Below are positions 16,097-24,016 of a stretch of 25,214 bases of DNA, piece after piece (within the stretch, counting starts at the first letter, position 1; every line of letters begins with the position of its first letter). A program made the position numbers and the translations under genes. Under the pieces are notes generated by a model. That model was not told where the DNA came from and ran no database searches. It saw only the letters and a list, made by a program, of their open reading frames with translations. Source of the DNA: Gammaproteobacteria bacterium (lineage in GTDB: Bacteria > Pseudomonadota > Gammaproteobacteria > Pseudomonadales > Halomonadaceae). The stretch spans positions 3,416-28,629 of the forward strand of contig JAMCZP010000331.1 of NCBI GenBank assembly GCA_023485185.1, given 5' to 3'.

Positions 16097-17327
16097 GGTT
16101 CGCCAACGTAAAGAGACGGGGAAGCTCTATCTGGATTTTTTCTACCAAGGCCTACGGTTGCGTGAGCAAACTGCACTGAAAGACACGCCCACTAACAGAA
16201 AAAAGGTGGAGCAATTACTGGCAAAGGTAGAAGCAAAGATTTTGCTAGATGACCTCGACTATGCTGAGTTTTTCCCTGGCAGTAAAAATTTGCAGAAGCT
16301 GGGGTTAAATAACGCCGCTAAAAATCAATCTCTTCAAGCTGCACAGATTGAGAACACTCAACCGACTGTGGAGACACCGCTCTTCAACGATTTTTCTGAT
16401 CAGTGGTTCGACGAAAGCAAAATCCAATGGCGTGCCTCTCACGCACGCAATGTGAGTTCGATCTTGGATAGCTCGTTGAAGCCAGCGTTTGGGAAAAAGC
16501 CCATCGGAGATATATCCAAGGCCGACATCATGGCGTTTCGCACCAGACTAGCCAAGCGCAAGGGCCGCGGTACCACAGGGTTAGTGTCGCCAAAGACGAT
16601 CAACAGCCATATGTCCATTTTGCGTATGGTGCTTGATGAGGCGGCCGAGCGTTTCGATTTTGAGACGCCGTACAAAAATATTAAGCCGTTAAAGCTACAG
16701 AAGACGCATATCGAGCCGTTTTCACTACACGAGGTGCAACGCATCATCGACAACGTCCGCGCAGACTATTGCAACTATTACACGGTACGGTTCTTTACCG
16801 GCATGCGCACAGGCGAAGTCGATGGATTGAAGTGGAAAAACATTGATTTTGCTAAGCGTGAAATCTTAGTTCGCGAAACACTGATTAATGGCGAAACGGA
16901 ATACACCAAGACCGATGGGTCACAACGAGAAATCCCCATGTTCGGGCAAGTGTATGACGCCCTAAAAACGCAGTACGCCGCCACTGGGCATATGAGCCAA
17001 TACGTGTTCTGCAATCAACTGGGGCAGCCGCTTGATCACAATAATGTGACGAAGCGCGTGTGGTATCCCTTGCTGAAGTCTCTTGGGCTAACCAAGCGGC
17101 GCCCTTACCAAACACGCCATACCGCCGCGACGCTTTTTCTGGCCTCAGGTGAAAACCCGGAATGGGTGGCGCGAATGCTGGGCCACAGTTCAACCGAGAT
17201 GCTGTTCAAGGTCTATTCCCGTTACGTCCCCAATGCCACCCGTATGGATGGCTCTGCCTTTGAGCGTTTGTTAGGCAACACCACGCCCACTAAGCCCCAG
17301 AAGGAGCAGCGTCATGAAACGGCTTGA
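16089..17327 (+). CDS. int: Tyrosine recombinase / integrase of the element
   Basis: A 412-residue phage-type integrase. The N-terminal arm-binding region starts MGKVRQRKETGKLYLDFFYQGLRLREQT, followed by a SAM-like core-binding domain (about 100-205) and the catalytic domain. Catalytic residues visible are Arg240 (GMRTGE), Arg343 (PYQTRHT, with Tyr340 where many relatives have His), His344, His366 (MLGHSS) and the likely nucleophile Tyr376 (VYSRYVP). The start at 16089 is preferred because TGGAGG is 8 bases upstream. It should catalyse insertion at, and excision from, the neighbouring tRNA-fMet gene. It overlaps the excisionase-like gene upstream and the HD gene downstream. Confidence 0.93.
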   Translation: MGKVRQRKETGKLYLDFFYQGLRLREQTALKDTPTNRKKVEQLLAKVEAKILLDDLDYAEFFPGSKNLQKLGLNNAAKNQSLQAAQIENTQPTVETPLFNDFSDQWFDESKIQWRASHARNVSSILDSSLKPAFGKKPIGDISKADIMAFRTRLAKRKGRGTTGLVSPKTINSHMSILRMVLDEAAERFDFETPYKNIKPLKLQKTHIEPFSLHEVQRIIDNVRADYCNYYTVRFFTGMRTGEVDGLKWKNIDFAKREILVRETLINGETEYTKTDGSQREIPMFGQVYDALKTQYAATGHMSQYVFCNQLGQPLDHNNVTKRVWYPLLKSLGLTKRRPYQTRHTAATLFLASGENPEWVARMLGHSSTEMLFKVYSRYVPNATRMDGSAFERLLGNTTPTKPQKEQRHETA

Positions 17328-18273
17328 TAACGCCCCTACTCACCTGTCTCGCACCTTCACGGGCACTTATCGCCTTACTGGGCGCTTAGTAGAGTTCGAC
17401 AACGCGAAAACGCCCTTCTTAAAGCTGCGGCTAAGCGATTGTGTGGGGGATCAAATCGCGATGCTCAACTTGAGCAAAACAACAGTACCTGAGCGCATCG
17501 GCCACCTGGACTTTGTTACCGCTTCCGGAGTGAAGTGTTTGTCAGGCCAATTCCTACTTGATGAGTTTCGCAAGGCGACCCGAGAGGAAGTGATCTCGTT
17601 GATGACACTGCAATCGTTGCCGCGGGTATATTGCCCAGTACCAGAGGTATTCGATCAGTTAGTCGCAACCGTGCAATCGCTTCAATCGGAATGCCTCCGT
17701 ACGTTCTTGACGCGGGTACTGGAACGTAAAGATCGTCTTGAAGCCTTTCTGAATGCACCAGCCAGCGTGACGTACCACCATGCTTATCCGGGTGGCTTAC
17801 TAGAGCACTCGTTGAACGTCGCTAACAATGCTGTGGCAATGCTGCGCCTTAATGAGCCAGCCGTGCCGCGGCTGATGCAGGAAACTTGCTTTGTAGCGGG
17901 GTTATTGCACGATATTGGTAAGACATATACTTATGACTCCAAGGGCAAGCCAAATGCGGCCTGGAAGCTCTGCAGTCATGACGTGTTTACGCTAGAGGCT
18001 TGTGCCTACGGGCTTGCGTACTTAGATGCACATGAGCCCGATATTGCGATGACATTACGCCATGTGTGGACGTGTGCTTCGCCGGGCGCCCGTTACGGTC
18101 ATCCCGCAGCGATGACGTTGGCCCGTTATATTCGTGACGCGGATGGGCAAAGTGCGATGGCGGATAACCAACAGCGGGCTTTTCGCCGTCAATCTAGCAA
18201 AGGGTTCGGTCGGATTGGCCAGAACCTCTTTTGGCAGCCTCAACCTCAACTACCTGCTGTCGCATCTCAATAA
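17314..18273 (+). CDS. OB-fold/HD-domain protein (YhaM- or TraI_2-like) coupled to the integrase
   Basis: A 319-residue protein with an N-terminal OB-like beta region (about 15-75, GTYRLTGRLVEFDNAKTPFLKLRLSD) and a metal-dependent HD domain: His155-His156 (SVTYHHAYPGGLLEHSLNVA), His165, then His199-Asp200 (AGLLHDIGKTYTY) and SHD at 221-223. The same layout occurs in YhaM-type 3'-5' exonucleases, and the HHAYPGGLLEHSL motif also in the TraI_2 domain of MOBH relaxases. Nuclease activity is therefore likely but its target is unknown. The ATG overlaps the end of int by 14 bases with AAGGAG upstream, so it is co-translated with the recombinase. It may process DNA ends during excision or transfer; it lacks the long C-terminus of full relaxases. 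Confidence 0.7.
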   Translation: MKRLDNAPTHLSRTFTGTYRLTGRLVEFDNAKTPFLKLRLSDCVGDQIAMLNLSKTTVPERIGHLDFVTASGVKCLSGQFLLDEFRKATREEVISLMTLQSLPRVYCPVPEVFDQLVATVQSLQSECLRTFLTRVLERKDRLEAFLNAPASVTYHHAYPGGLLEHSLNVANNAVAMLRLNEPAVPRLMQETCFVAGLLHDIGKTYTYDSKGKPNAAWKLCSHDVFTLEACAYGLAYLDAHEPDIAMTLRHVWTCASPGARYGHPAAMTLARYIRDADGQSAMADNQQRAFRRQSSKGFGRIGQNLFWQPQPQLPAVASQ

Positions 18274-18296
18274 TGTACACCTCTGTTTTCGACCTG

Positions 18297-18324
18297 AGCC
18301 GTCCACTTGATGTGTGGCGGCTTT
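18297..18324 (+). terminator. Hairpin after the HD gene
   Basis: AGCCG-T-CCAC pairs with GTGG-CGGCT around a 7-base loop (one bulged T), followed by only two further T. It lies in the 73-base gap before the next gene and ends close to that gene's ribosome site, so it could be a weak terminator or a translational control element. Confidence 0.3.
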
Positions 18325-18346
18325 ACCAGACTTACTGGAGAATTTT

Positions 18347-18565
18347 ATGACCATGCCAAGTGAGCGCACACGATCGGTCATTCAGGCCCGCGAGTTCTTA
18401 ATAGTGCTTAGCCATAACACAGATATTTCAGAATCCACCCGCAGGCAAGCAAAGCAGCTATTAAGGCATTACCCGTCACGGATGGATATACTTGGGGCTG
18501 GCCAACTGGAGGAGCACCTAGTTGACGGGACCATCTTTCAGCCGGTTTTCAGTTCGACTATTTAG
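18347..18565 (+). CDS. BPSL0761-like small genomic-island protein
   Basis: A 72-residue protein starting MTMPSERTRSVIQAREFL with REAK/RRQAKQLLRHYPSRMDI later; this N-terminal MTMPxERTR and central RRxAKxLLRHYPS pattern is what I recall for the BPSL0761 family, small uncharacterised proteins of islands and plasmids. The ATG has CTGGAG 6 bases upstream; an upstream alternative start in the same frame lacks one. No enzyme motif is visible. It probably belongs to the same transcription unit as the integrase and HD genes. Function unknown. Confidence 0.65.
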   Translation: MTMPSERTRSVIQAREFLIVLSHNTDISESTRRQAKQLLRHYPSRMDILGAGQLEEHLVDGTIFQPVFSSTI

Positions 18566-18749
18566 TAGTGAGTACGGTCAATGGTTATCTTCCTCTATCA
18601 TAAAGAAAAAACTTTACTCACCCAAAAAGCAATGACTCTTTCAATGCGCCACTTGAGTCTACTAGAACGGACAACACCAACGCCTCCTCTTTCCCTCGGA
18701 GGTAAGAAGACATACCCCACAAAAAAACGGGAGATATCAGTAGTAAGAG

Positions 18750-19100
18750 TGAACCGCCCCGGTTATTCCGGTGACCGGTTTGTTTGAGTCAGGCAGCTTC
18801 ACCCGACTCCTCCAGTTGACGATAATACGTTCTTTCTCGTTCTGCTGGTGGAACGTTTCCGATGGGTTCAAGCAGTCGGCGATTGTTAAACCAGTCAACC
18901 CCCTCCAGCGTGGCATATTCAACGGCATCTAGCCCCTTCCTTGAACCACGATGGTGAATCACCTCCGTTTTGAATAGGCCGATTATGGTCTCGGCCAGCG
19001 CATTGTCGTAGGAGTCGCCGGTGGTGCCGACTGAGGCATCGATACCCTCTTCAGCCATACGCTCTGTGTAGCGGATCGAGAGATATTGGCTTCCTCGGGC
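18750..19100 (-). mobile_element. IS3-family insertion sequence remnant
   Basis: The terminal inverted repeat is recognisable from 18750, TGAACCGCCCCGG continuing to about 18778, the end typical of one IS3 subgroup. Only the 3' end of the transposase follows. Homology stops near 19100 where the IS110-type element begins, and the rest of the IS3 element is not found on the far side, so it was truncated rather than merely interrupted. Confidence 0.8.
18789..19100 (-). pseudogene. IS3 transposase OrfB, C-terminal fragment
   Basis: In one frame the fragment reads RGSQYLSIRYTERMAEEGIDASV, then GTTGDSYDNALAETIIGLFKTEVIHH and VDWFNNRRLLEPIGNVPPAE, the end of the rve integrase core with the last catalytic Glu (in NALAET). 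The first two catalytic Asp residues and everything N-terminal are missing, so it cannot be active. Confidence 0.85.
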
Positions 19101-19113
19101 GCCCTTCTAAGTG

Positions 19114-20192
19114 TCAAGTGGCGATTTGCGTCTGGTTGATCTCCCGATGACGGCTGCGCATCACATAATAGAGCTCCCGTGCAATATAGCGTTTCAGGCA
19201 TCGAATGGCTTCCAGCTTGGAGTGGCCCTCTGCTACCCGCCGGGCAATGTATGCCTGAGTGTCGGCATCCAAGCGTAGTCACCCGATGGCGATGATATGC
19301 AGCGCACTATTGGCGGCCCGATCGCCACCCCGGTTGAGCCGGTGCCGCTGCGTCTTGCCTGACGAGGCAGGAATAGGACTAACGCCACATAGCGCCGCAA
19401 AGCTGGCTTCTTAGCGAAGACGGTCCGGATTGTCGCCTGCTGTGATCAGTAGCTGTGCCGCCGACTCGTAGCCTACTGCCGTTCGCGACACCAACTTTGG
19501 TGCCAGATCATCGACGATAGCCTTGATCATGACGTCCAAATCGGCAATCTCGTCGTGTAGCTCCAGGTAGCGGCGCGCGAGGGATTTCAAAGCGATGCGG
19601 TAGGCCATTGTGACTTCCCGACATCCAATCAGTCAGGGCGCCATGCGGCCGGCGTTCGGATCAACTTCATCCGCGACATGTTGCTCAACTGATCGCGCAG
19701 CTCCTCTAGTGCGGAGATAACCTGGGTCTGGATCATCTGAAGCGCCACACGGCGAGCTGCCACGGTAGTCTTCCGGCAGACCTTGAGTGCGCGCAAGGCC
19801 TCGATCATGCCATCACGGGTCTTTGGAGTGACGGTGCAAACGCCCGCATAGGCTACGTGAGCGGCATTCTCTGCATCGATGGCGTCATCCTTGCCACGCT
19901 TGCGCCGTACGGTCTTATCGGGTGTCGTGACCTCCAGGATAGTGATACCGGTGCGCTGCAAGCAGCGCAGCAGTCCAGCTCCATAGGTGCCGGTGCATTC
20001 GATCCCTACCCGGCTGACCTCGCCGAAGGAGCGCATCCAGGTCAGCATGGTCTTGTAGCCATGCCGGGTGGTCGGAAAGCTGGCGGTGCCAAGCACGCGG
20101 CCATGGGCATCCACGACGGCGGCCACATGCAGCTCCTTGTGGGTATCAACACCGCCGATAATGACAGAGCGATCACTGGGTTGCTGACTCAT
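19114..20192 (-). pseudogene. IS110-family transposase, frameshift and two nonsense codons
   Basis: The N-terminal DEDD (RuvC-like) domain is intact: the first Asp in IGGVDTHKELHVAAV, Glu in GIECTGTYGAGL, and Asp residues in GKDDAIDAENAA. This frame stops at 19629-19631. Homology continues in another frame (IALKSLARRYLELHDEIADLDV), and the C-terminal transposase_20 domain (EASFAALCGVSPIPASSGKTQRHR; ANSALHIIAIG) follows after an in-frame TAA (19411-19413) and is cut again by TGA (19279-19281) before the natural end at 19114. About 359 codons in total, a normal length, so the gene was once complete. Inactive. Confidence 0.85.
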
Positions 20193-20430
20193 GGTGGGTC
20201 TCCAAGCTATTGATTCAGGATGGCTTCACCGAGTTCGATAGCCTGGACACGACAGTAATGAAAGGCTGTCAGGCCCTTCTTGAGTCACATGCTTCGACGA
20301 GGTGAGCCCTCGCTGCCAGATGTTCCCGGGTCACCGACAGGTCCGTGGAAAGACACACTACCCGGTCGATCAGAGTGAGGGTCAGGAGACCCTAGAACCC
20401 TGGCGGCACCAGGTCTTTCAGCATAGGTCG
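20193..20430 (-). ncRNA. Possible fossil bridge RNA region of the IS110 element
   Basis: IS110-type elements encode a structured bridge RNA in the non-coding end upstream of the transposase. Here that stretch is about 240 bases long and contains compact hairpins: CCTGG/CCAGG with a 5-base loop (20399-20413), AGGGTC/GACCCT with a 4-base loop (20378-20393) and GAGG/CCTC (20299-20311). Identification rests on position and these stems only; no alignment to a known bridge RNA was possible and target loops are not assigned. Confidence 0.35.
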
Positions 20431-20438
20431 ATCGCTGT

Positions 20439-20717
20439 GTGAGTCAGGTCGACCCTGAAACACCCGGCATCTCTCAGTATTACTGCGCCCTTCTCAATAT
20501 CACTACACGGGGCCAGGACGATAACGGTAAATCCATTACTAAATCCGCTATCAAGCTAGTAACGCCGTTTCAAGCGGGACAGATCCAGCGACTGATTAGC
20601 CAATGGCCCGCCACGACCCAGGAGTGGTTCAGCGGTAAATACGGTTCAGCCGTGCAAGTCCCCCAGGCTGACTTCGACAAGCTACGTGCATCGCTCGTGA
20701 AACGTGCCGTTCAATAA
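20439..20717 (+). pseudogene. Truncated gene of unknown function next to the IS110 end
   Basis: An open frame of about 92 codons, readable from a GTG at 20439 but with no ribosome site, which begins right at the presumed IS110 boundary. The protein (ISQYYCALLNITTRG, then KLVTPFQAGQIQRLISQWPATTQEWF, ending LRASLVKRAVQ) looks like a natural soluble domain with a real C-terminus, so the IS probably removed the 5' part. I do not recognise the family. It could be an accessory gene of the integrated element. Confidence 0.5.
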
Positions 20718-20810
20718 CGTGCCAATGCCCCCGTTAAAAAGGAAGCCCTATGCAACTGCTGACAGTGGCGCAAGGCTCCCCCGAACGGCCGTCTTCGTGC
20801 TGGTCCCGTC

Positions 20811-21165
20811 CTCCTTGGCCTAGGTCATGCCGCCAACGCACTGGTCATCCTCCTTGGCGAAGCGCTCCAAGTCTTCCGGTTACCTGCGGTTACGCCTAAG
20901 CGTGTATTGCTGGCCGTTAGAACAATCACCGCTAGCGAGCCGCGCACCCAAGAGGCCTTGATCGTCTAGACCGAACCGTGTTGCGAGCACTGCAGGAAAC
21001 CGACAATGCCTTCAAAGTCTATGGCACAGCGGGCAGCACGCTTGGACTGTATTTGCTTGAGTCAGCAGTAAATCGCGAGGTGGCTCGTCTTGCCCGCGTG
21101 CGGTTCTCAGCAGGTGAAAGCATCTACATGGATGTGCTCAAAGCCGAACGGTCCGACTTTGTAAG
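20811..21165 (+). pseudogene. Decayed TolC/OprM-type outer membrane efflux protein
   Basis: Two pieces in different frames match the outer membrane factor of RND pumps. The first (20811-20897) reads LLGLGHAANALVILLGEALQVFRLP, resembling the segment that joins the halves of these proteins. The second (20969-21160) reads DRTVLRALQETDNAFKVY and later NREVARLARVRFSAGESIYMDVLKAERSD, resembling their last helical hairpin. The order is right but well over 100 residues between them are missing, and the N-terminal half is absent. Clearly dead. Its position before copA suggests the remains of a metal-efflux (Cus/Czc-like) cluster. Confidence 0.65.
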
Positions 21166-21329
21166 TCGGCGCGCACCACCAGTCTTTCGCACCAAGCAAT
21201 GGCTTGCGATTGTCAGTATCTAAAAAGCGCAGGACGGCTGCTGGGAGATTTGCTGGCAAACGGATTACGACTGCGGCTAAGCCGACGGAGGCCCAAACCA
21301 GTGCTTCACAAAATAAATTCGCCCAGGGC

Positions 21330-21360
21330 TTGACCTTCCCATTGTGGGAAGGTCCAAGCT
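21330..21360 (+). promoter_or_regulatory. CueR-type (MerR family) promoter/operator of copA
   Basis: A -35 TTGACC (21330-21335) is separated by exactly 19 bases from a -10-like CAAGCT (21355-21360), the stretched spacing typical of MerR-family promoters. Inside lies a perfect dyad: GACCTTCCCA (21332-21341), three bases TTG, and TGGGAAGGTC (21345-21354). ACCTTCC...GGAAGGT is the known CueR recognition pattern at copA promoters, so Cu(I)-dependent activation is likely. No cueR gene is in the window. Confidence 0.85.
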
Positions 21361-21395
21361 CTTTTTTTCAACAGAAACATTACAGGAGTAGTTCC

Positions 21396-23945
21396 ATGGC
21401 TACCGTCACACACCAACAAGATACTAAATCATCAATATCCTTCGACACTCGTCTGAGCCTGCCGGTCGAAGGCATGACGTGCGCATCGTGTGTCGGCCGT
21501 GTAGAAGCGGCATTGAAAGCTATACACGGCGTCGAAGGCGCAAACGTTAACCTAGCAACAGAAAAAGCGGAGATAACATTGACGGCCCCGGTCGCGCGTG
21601 AGGTGTTGGCAAAAGCGGTTCGGGAGGCTGGCTATGATGTTCCGAAAGCGTCGATTGATCTGGCGATCACCGGCATGACCTGCGCCTCCTGCGTCGGCCG
21701 GGTCGAAAAAGCACTGAAGGCGGTGCCCGGAGTAACCACGGCCACAGTCAACCTCGCAACCGAGAGTGCTCATATAACAGGCGGCGCAGACCTAGCCACA
21801 CTGATTGAGGCGGTCGCACAAACCGGCTATGAAGCCAAACCGATCGATCGGAGCAGCGACGAACATGCTGAAACGGCCGCTCGCAAGGATGCAGAGGAAG
21901 CCGCTCTCAAGCGCGACTTGACGCTGGCAGCTGCATTAACGCTCCCTGTTTTCATCCTTGAAATGGGCAGTCACCTCATTCCCGGCATGCATGAGCTGAT
22001 CATGAACACAATCGGCATGCAGACCAACTGGTATATTCAGTTCGGCTTTACGCTTCTGGTGCTCAGCATTCCTGGCCTTCGTTTCTATACCCACGGCTTT
22101 CCGATGCTGCTGCGCGGCACGCCAGACATGAATAGTCTCGTCGCGGTGGGCACGTCCGCCGCGTTTCTCTATTCGGTCGTGGCAACTTTCACACCGTCAC
22201 TGCTCCCAGCAGGCACCGTGAACATCTATTTTGAGGCGGCCGCGGTCATCGTCACCCTTATTCTGCTGGGTCGGTATCTCGAAGCGCGCGCTAAGGGCCG
22301 TACATCGGAGGCGATCAAGCGTCTCGTCGGTCTCCAGCCCAAGATGGCTCGGGTGCGCCGTGACGGCCAGACCACCGAGATTGCCGTCGCCGATGTCGCA
22401 CCTGGCGATATCATTGAGGTGCGACCCGGCGAGCGTGTGCCGGTCGATGGCACGGTGATCGAAGGAAAAAGCTACATAGACGAATCCATGATCACCGGCG
22501 AGCCGGTTCCGGTCGCCAAGTCGAAAAGCTCGGAGGTAGTGGCTGGCACGGTCAACCAGACCGGAGCGCTAGTCTTCGAGGCGACCGCCGTCGGAGCCAA
22601 TACGATGCTCGCGCAGATCATCCGTATGGTCGAGGAGGCGCAGGGATCTAAGCTGCCAATCCAGGCCGTGGTTGACCGGGTGACTATGTGGTTCGTGCCG
22701 GCCGTCATGCTGGCTGCCGCGGCAACCTTTATCGTCTGGATGATCTGGGGTCCCGACCCTGCTCTCACCTTTGGCCTCGTCAACGCAGTGGCCGTGCTGA
22801 TCATAGCCTGCCCTTGTGCCATGGGTCTCGCTACGCCGACCTCAATCATGGTAGGCACCGGGCGCGGGGCTGAGATGGGCGTACTCTTCCGCAGAGGCGA
22901 AGCCTTACAGCTTCTTAAAGAAGCGAAGGTCGTTGCACTCGACAAGACCGGCACCCTCACTGAGGGCAAACCGGCTCTGACGGATCTCCACCTAGCCGAA
23001 GGCTTCGACCGACAAGACGTTCTTGCCAAGATTGCGGCTGTTGAAGTCCAGTCCGAGCATCCCATCGCACGTGCCATCGTCGAAGCGGCCAAGGCCGAAG
23101 GGCTGGATCTACCGCAAGTGAAGGGGTTCGATTCCGTAACCGGTTTGGGCGTCGAGGCCGAGGTAGAAGGCGTACGTGTCGAGATTGGCGCCGACCGCTT
23201 CATGACCAAGCTTGGTCTCGATACGGCCCTGTTCACCGAGACTGCCCACAGGCTCGGTGACGAAGGCAAGACCCCGCTTTATGCGGCGATCGACGGAAAG
23301 CTCGCCGCCATCGTGGCGGTCGCCGATCCGATCAAGGAAACGACGCCCGAGGCGATCAGAGCGCTGCATGATCTGGGGCTTAAGGTCGTGATGATCACCG
23401 GCGACAACCGCCGCACGGCCGAGGCCATCGCACGCCACCTTGGCATCGATGAGGTCGTGGCTGAGGTGCTGCCCGGTGGAAAGGTGGACGCGGTCAAGCG
23501 GTTGAAAGCTGAGTATGGTCGACTCGCCTTCGTGGGCGACGGCATCAATGATGCACCGGCATTGGCAGAGGCCGATGTCGGCCTTGCCATCGGCACCGGC
23601 ACCGACGTGGCCATCGAAGCGGCCGATGTCGTTCTGATGTCCGGCAGCCTGAAAGGGGTGCCTAACGCAATCGCGATCAGCCAAGCGACGATCCGCAATA
23701 TCAAGCAGAACCTGTTCTGGGCCTTCGCCTACAACACAGCGCTGATCCCAGTAGCGGCGGGAGTGCTCTATCCTACCTTCGGCCTGCTGCTGTCGCCGAT
23801 CTTTGCAGCCGGCGCCATGGCCCTCTCCAGCGTTTTCGTCCTTGGTAATGCCCTGCGGCTGCGCCGGTTCAAGGCGCCGATGCACGGCGATGTGGCCTCC
23901 CATAGCACTAGTGTCAAACAGCCGCGCCTCGCCGCAGCGGAGTAA
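21396..23945 (+). CDS. copA: Cu(I)-exporting P1B-type ATPase
   Basis: An 849-residue inner membrane pump that exports cytosolic Cu(I). Two N-terminal heavy-metal domains carry GMTCASC (Cys29/Cys32 and Cys96/Cys99). The membrane metal site CPC is at 472-474, the phosphorylated Asp516 in DKTGTLT, the P1B signature His555-Pro556 in SEHP, and GDGIND at 714-719; eight membrane helices are expected. The start at 21396 is chosen for CAGGAG 7 bases upstream; the open frame continues 64 codons further but without signals and into the operator. A CueR-type promoter precedes it. Codons are more G/C-ending than in the backbone genes, and the sequence style resembles alphaproteobacterial CopA, which suggests transfer. 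Confidence 0.96.
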   Translation: MATVTHQQDTKSSISFDTRLSLPVEGMTCASCVGRVEAALKAIHGVEGANVNLATEKAEITLTAPVAREVLAKAVREAGYDVPKASIDLAITGMTCASCVGRVEKALKAVPGVTTATVNLATESAHITGGADLATLIEAVAQTGYEAKPIDRSSDEHAETAARKDAEEAALKRDLTLAAALTLPVFILEMGSHLIPGMHELIMNTIGMQTNWYIQFGFTLLVLSIPGLRFYTHGFPMLLRGTPDMNSLVAVGTSAAFLYSVVATFTPSLLPAGTVNIYFEAAAVIVTLILLGRYLEARAKGRTSEAIKRLVGLQPKMARVRRDGQTTEIAVADVAPGDIIEVRPGERVPVDGTVIEGKSYIDESMITGEPVPVAKSKSSEVVAGTVNQTGALVFEATAVGANTMLAQIIRMVEEAQGSKLPIQAVVDRVTMWFVPAVMLAAAATFIVWMIWGPDPALTFGLVNAVAVLIIACPCAMGLATPTSIMVGTGRGAEMGVLFRRGEALQLLKEAKVVALDKTGTLTEGKPALTDLHLAEGFDRQDVLAKIAAVEVQSEHPIARAIVEAAKAEGLDLPQVKGFDSVTGLGVEAEVEGVRVEIGADRFMTKLGLDTALFTETAHRLGDEGKTPLYAAIDGKLAAIVAVADPIKETTPEAIRALHDLGLKVVMITGDNRRTAEAIARHLGIDEVVAEVLPGGKVDAVKRLKAEYGRLAFVGDGINDAPALAEADVGLAIGTGTDVAIEAADVVLMSGSLKGVPNAIAISQATIRNIKQNLFWAFAYNTALIPVAAGVLYPTFGLLLSPIFAAGAMALSSVFVLGNALRLRRFKAPMHGDVASHSTSVKQPRLAAAE

Positions 23946-23958
23946 GCGCTCAAAAAAA

Positions 23959-23992
23959 GCGGGCTCCATGTTCTTTTAGATCCGGAGCCTGC
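23959..23992 (+). other. Hairpin between copA and the redox fusion gene
   Basis: GCGGGCTCC (23959-23967) pairs with GGAGCCTGC (23984-23992), one G-T wobble, around a 16-base loop. No T run follows, so it is unlikely to stop transcription; it could protect or process the mRNA between the two genes. Confidence 0.4.
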
Positions 23993-24016
23993 ACAACAAA
24001 CACAATGGAGGACATC

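Larger units (their letters stand above)
19105..20435 (-). mobile_element. Decayed IS110-family insertion sequence
   Basis: Extent is estimated from the transposase pseudogene plus the structured non-coding stretch upstream of it; the right end abuts the IS3 remnant near 19105 and the left end abuts a truncated gene near 20435. IS110 elements lack clear terminal inverted repeats and target duplications, so the exact ends cannot be read. Confidence 0.65.

Noticed and set aside
18581..18787. Open frame of about 68 codons before the IS3 remnant
   Set aside because: No ribosome site, no recognisable domain, and its C-terminus runs through the IS3 inverted repeat, so at most it is a chimera of chance sequence.
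18983..19282. Minus-strand open frame of about 99 codons across the IS3/IS110 junction
   Set aside because: It is out of frame with both transposase remnants and gives a meaningless translation.
21204..21395. 64-codon upstream extension of CopA
   Set aside because: It would pass through the CueR-type promoter and lacks a ribosome site; the ATG at 21396 has CAGGAG at ideal distance.
22472..23969. Two long minus-strand open frames (about 265 and 286 codons) opposite copA
   Set aside because: Both are antisense to conserved CopA domains, have low-complexity Ser/Thr/Ala/Arg-rich translations and lack ribosome sites; long antisense frames are expected in G/C-ending codon DNA.
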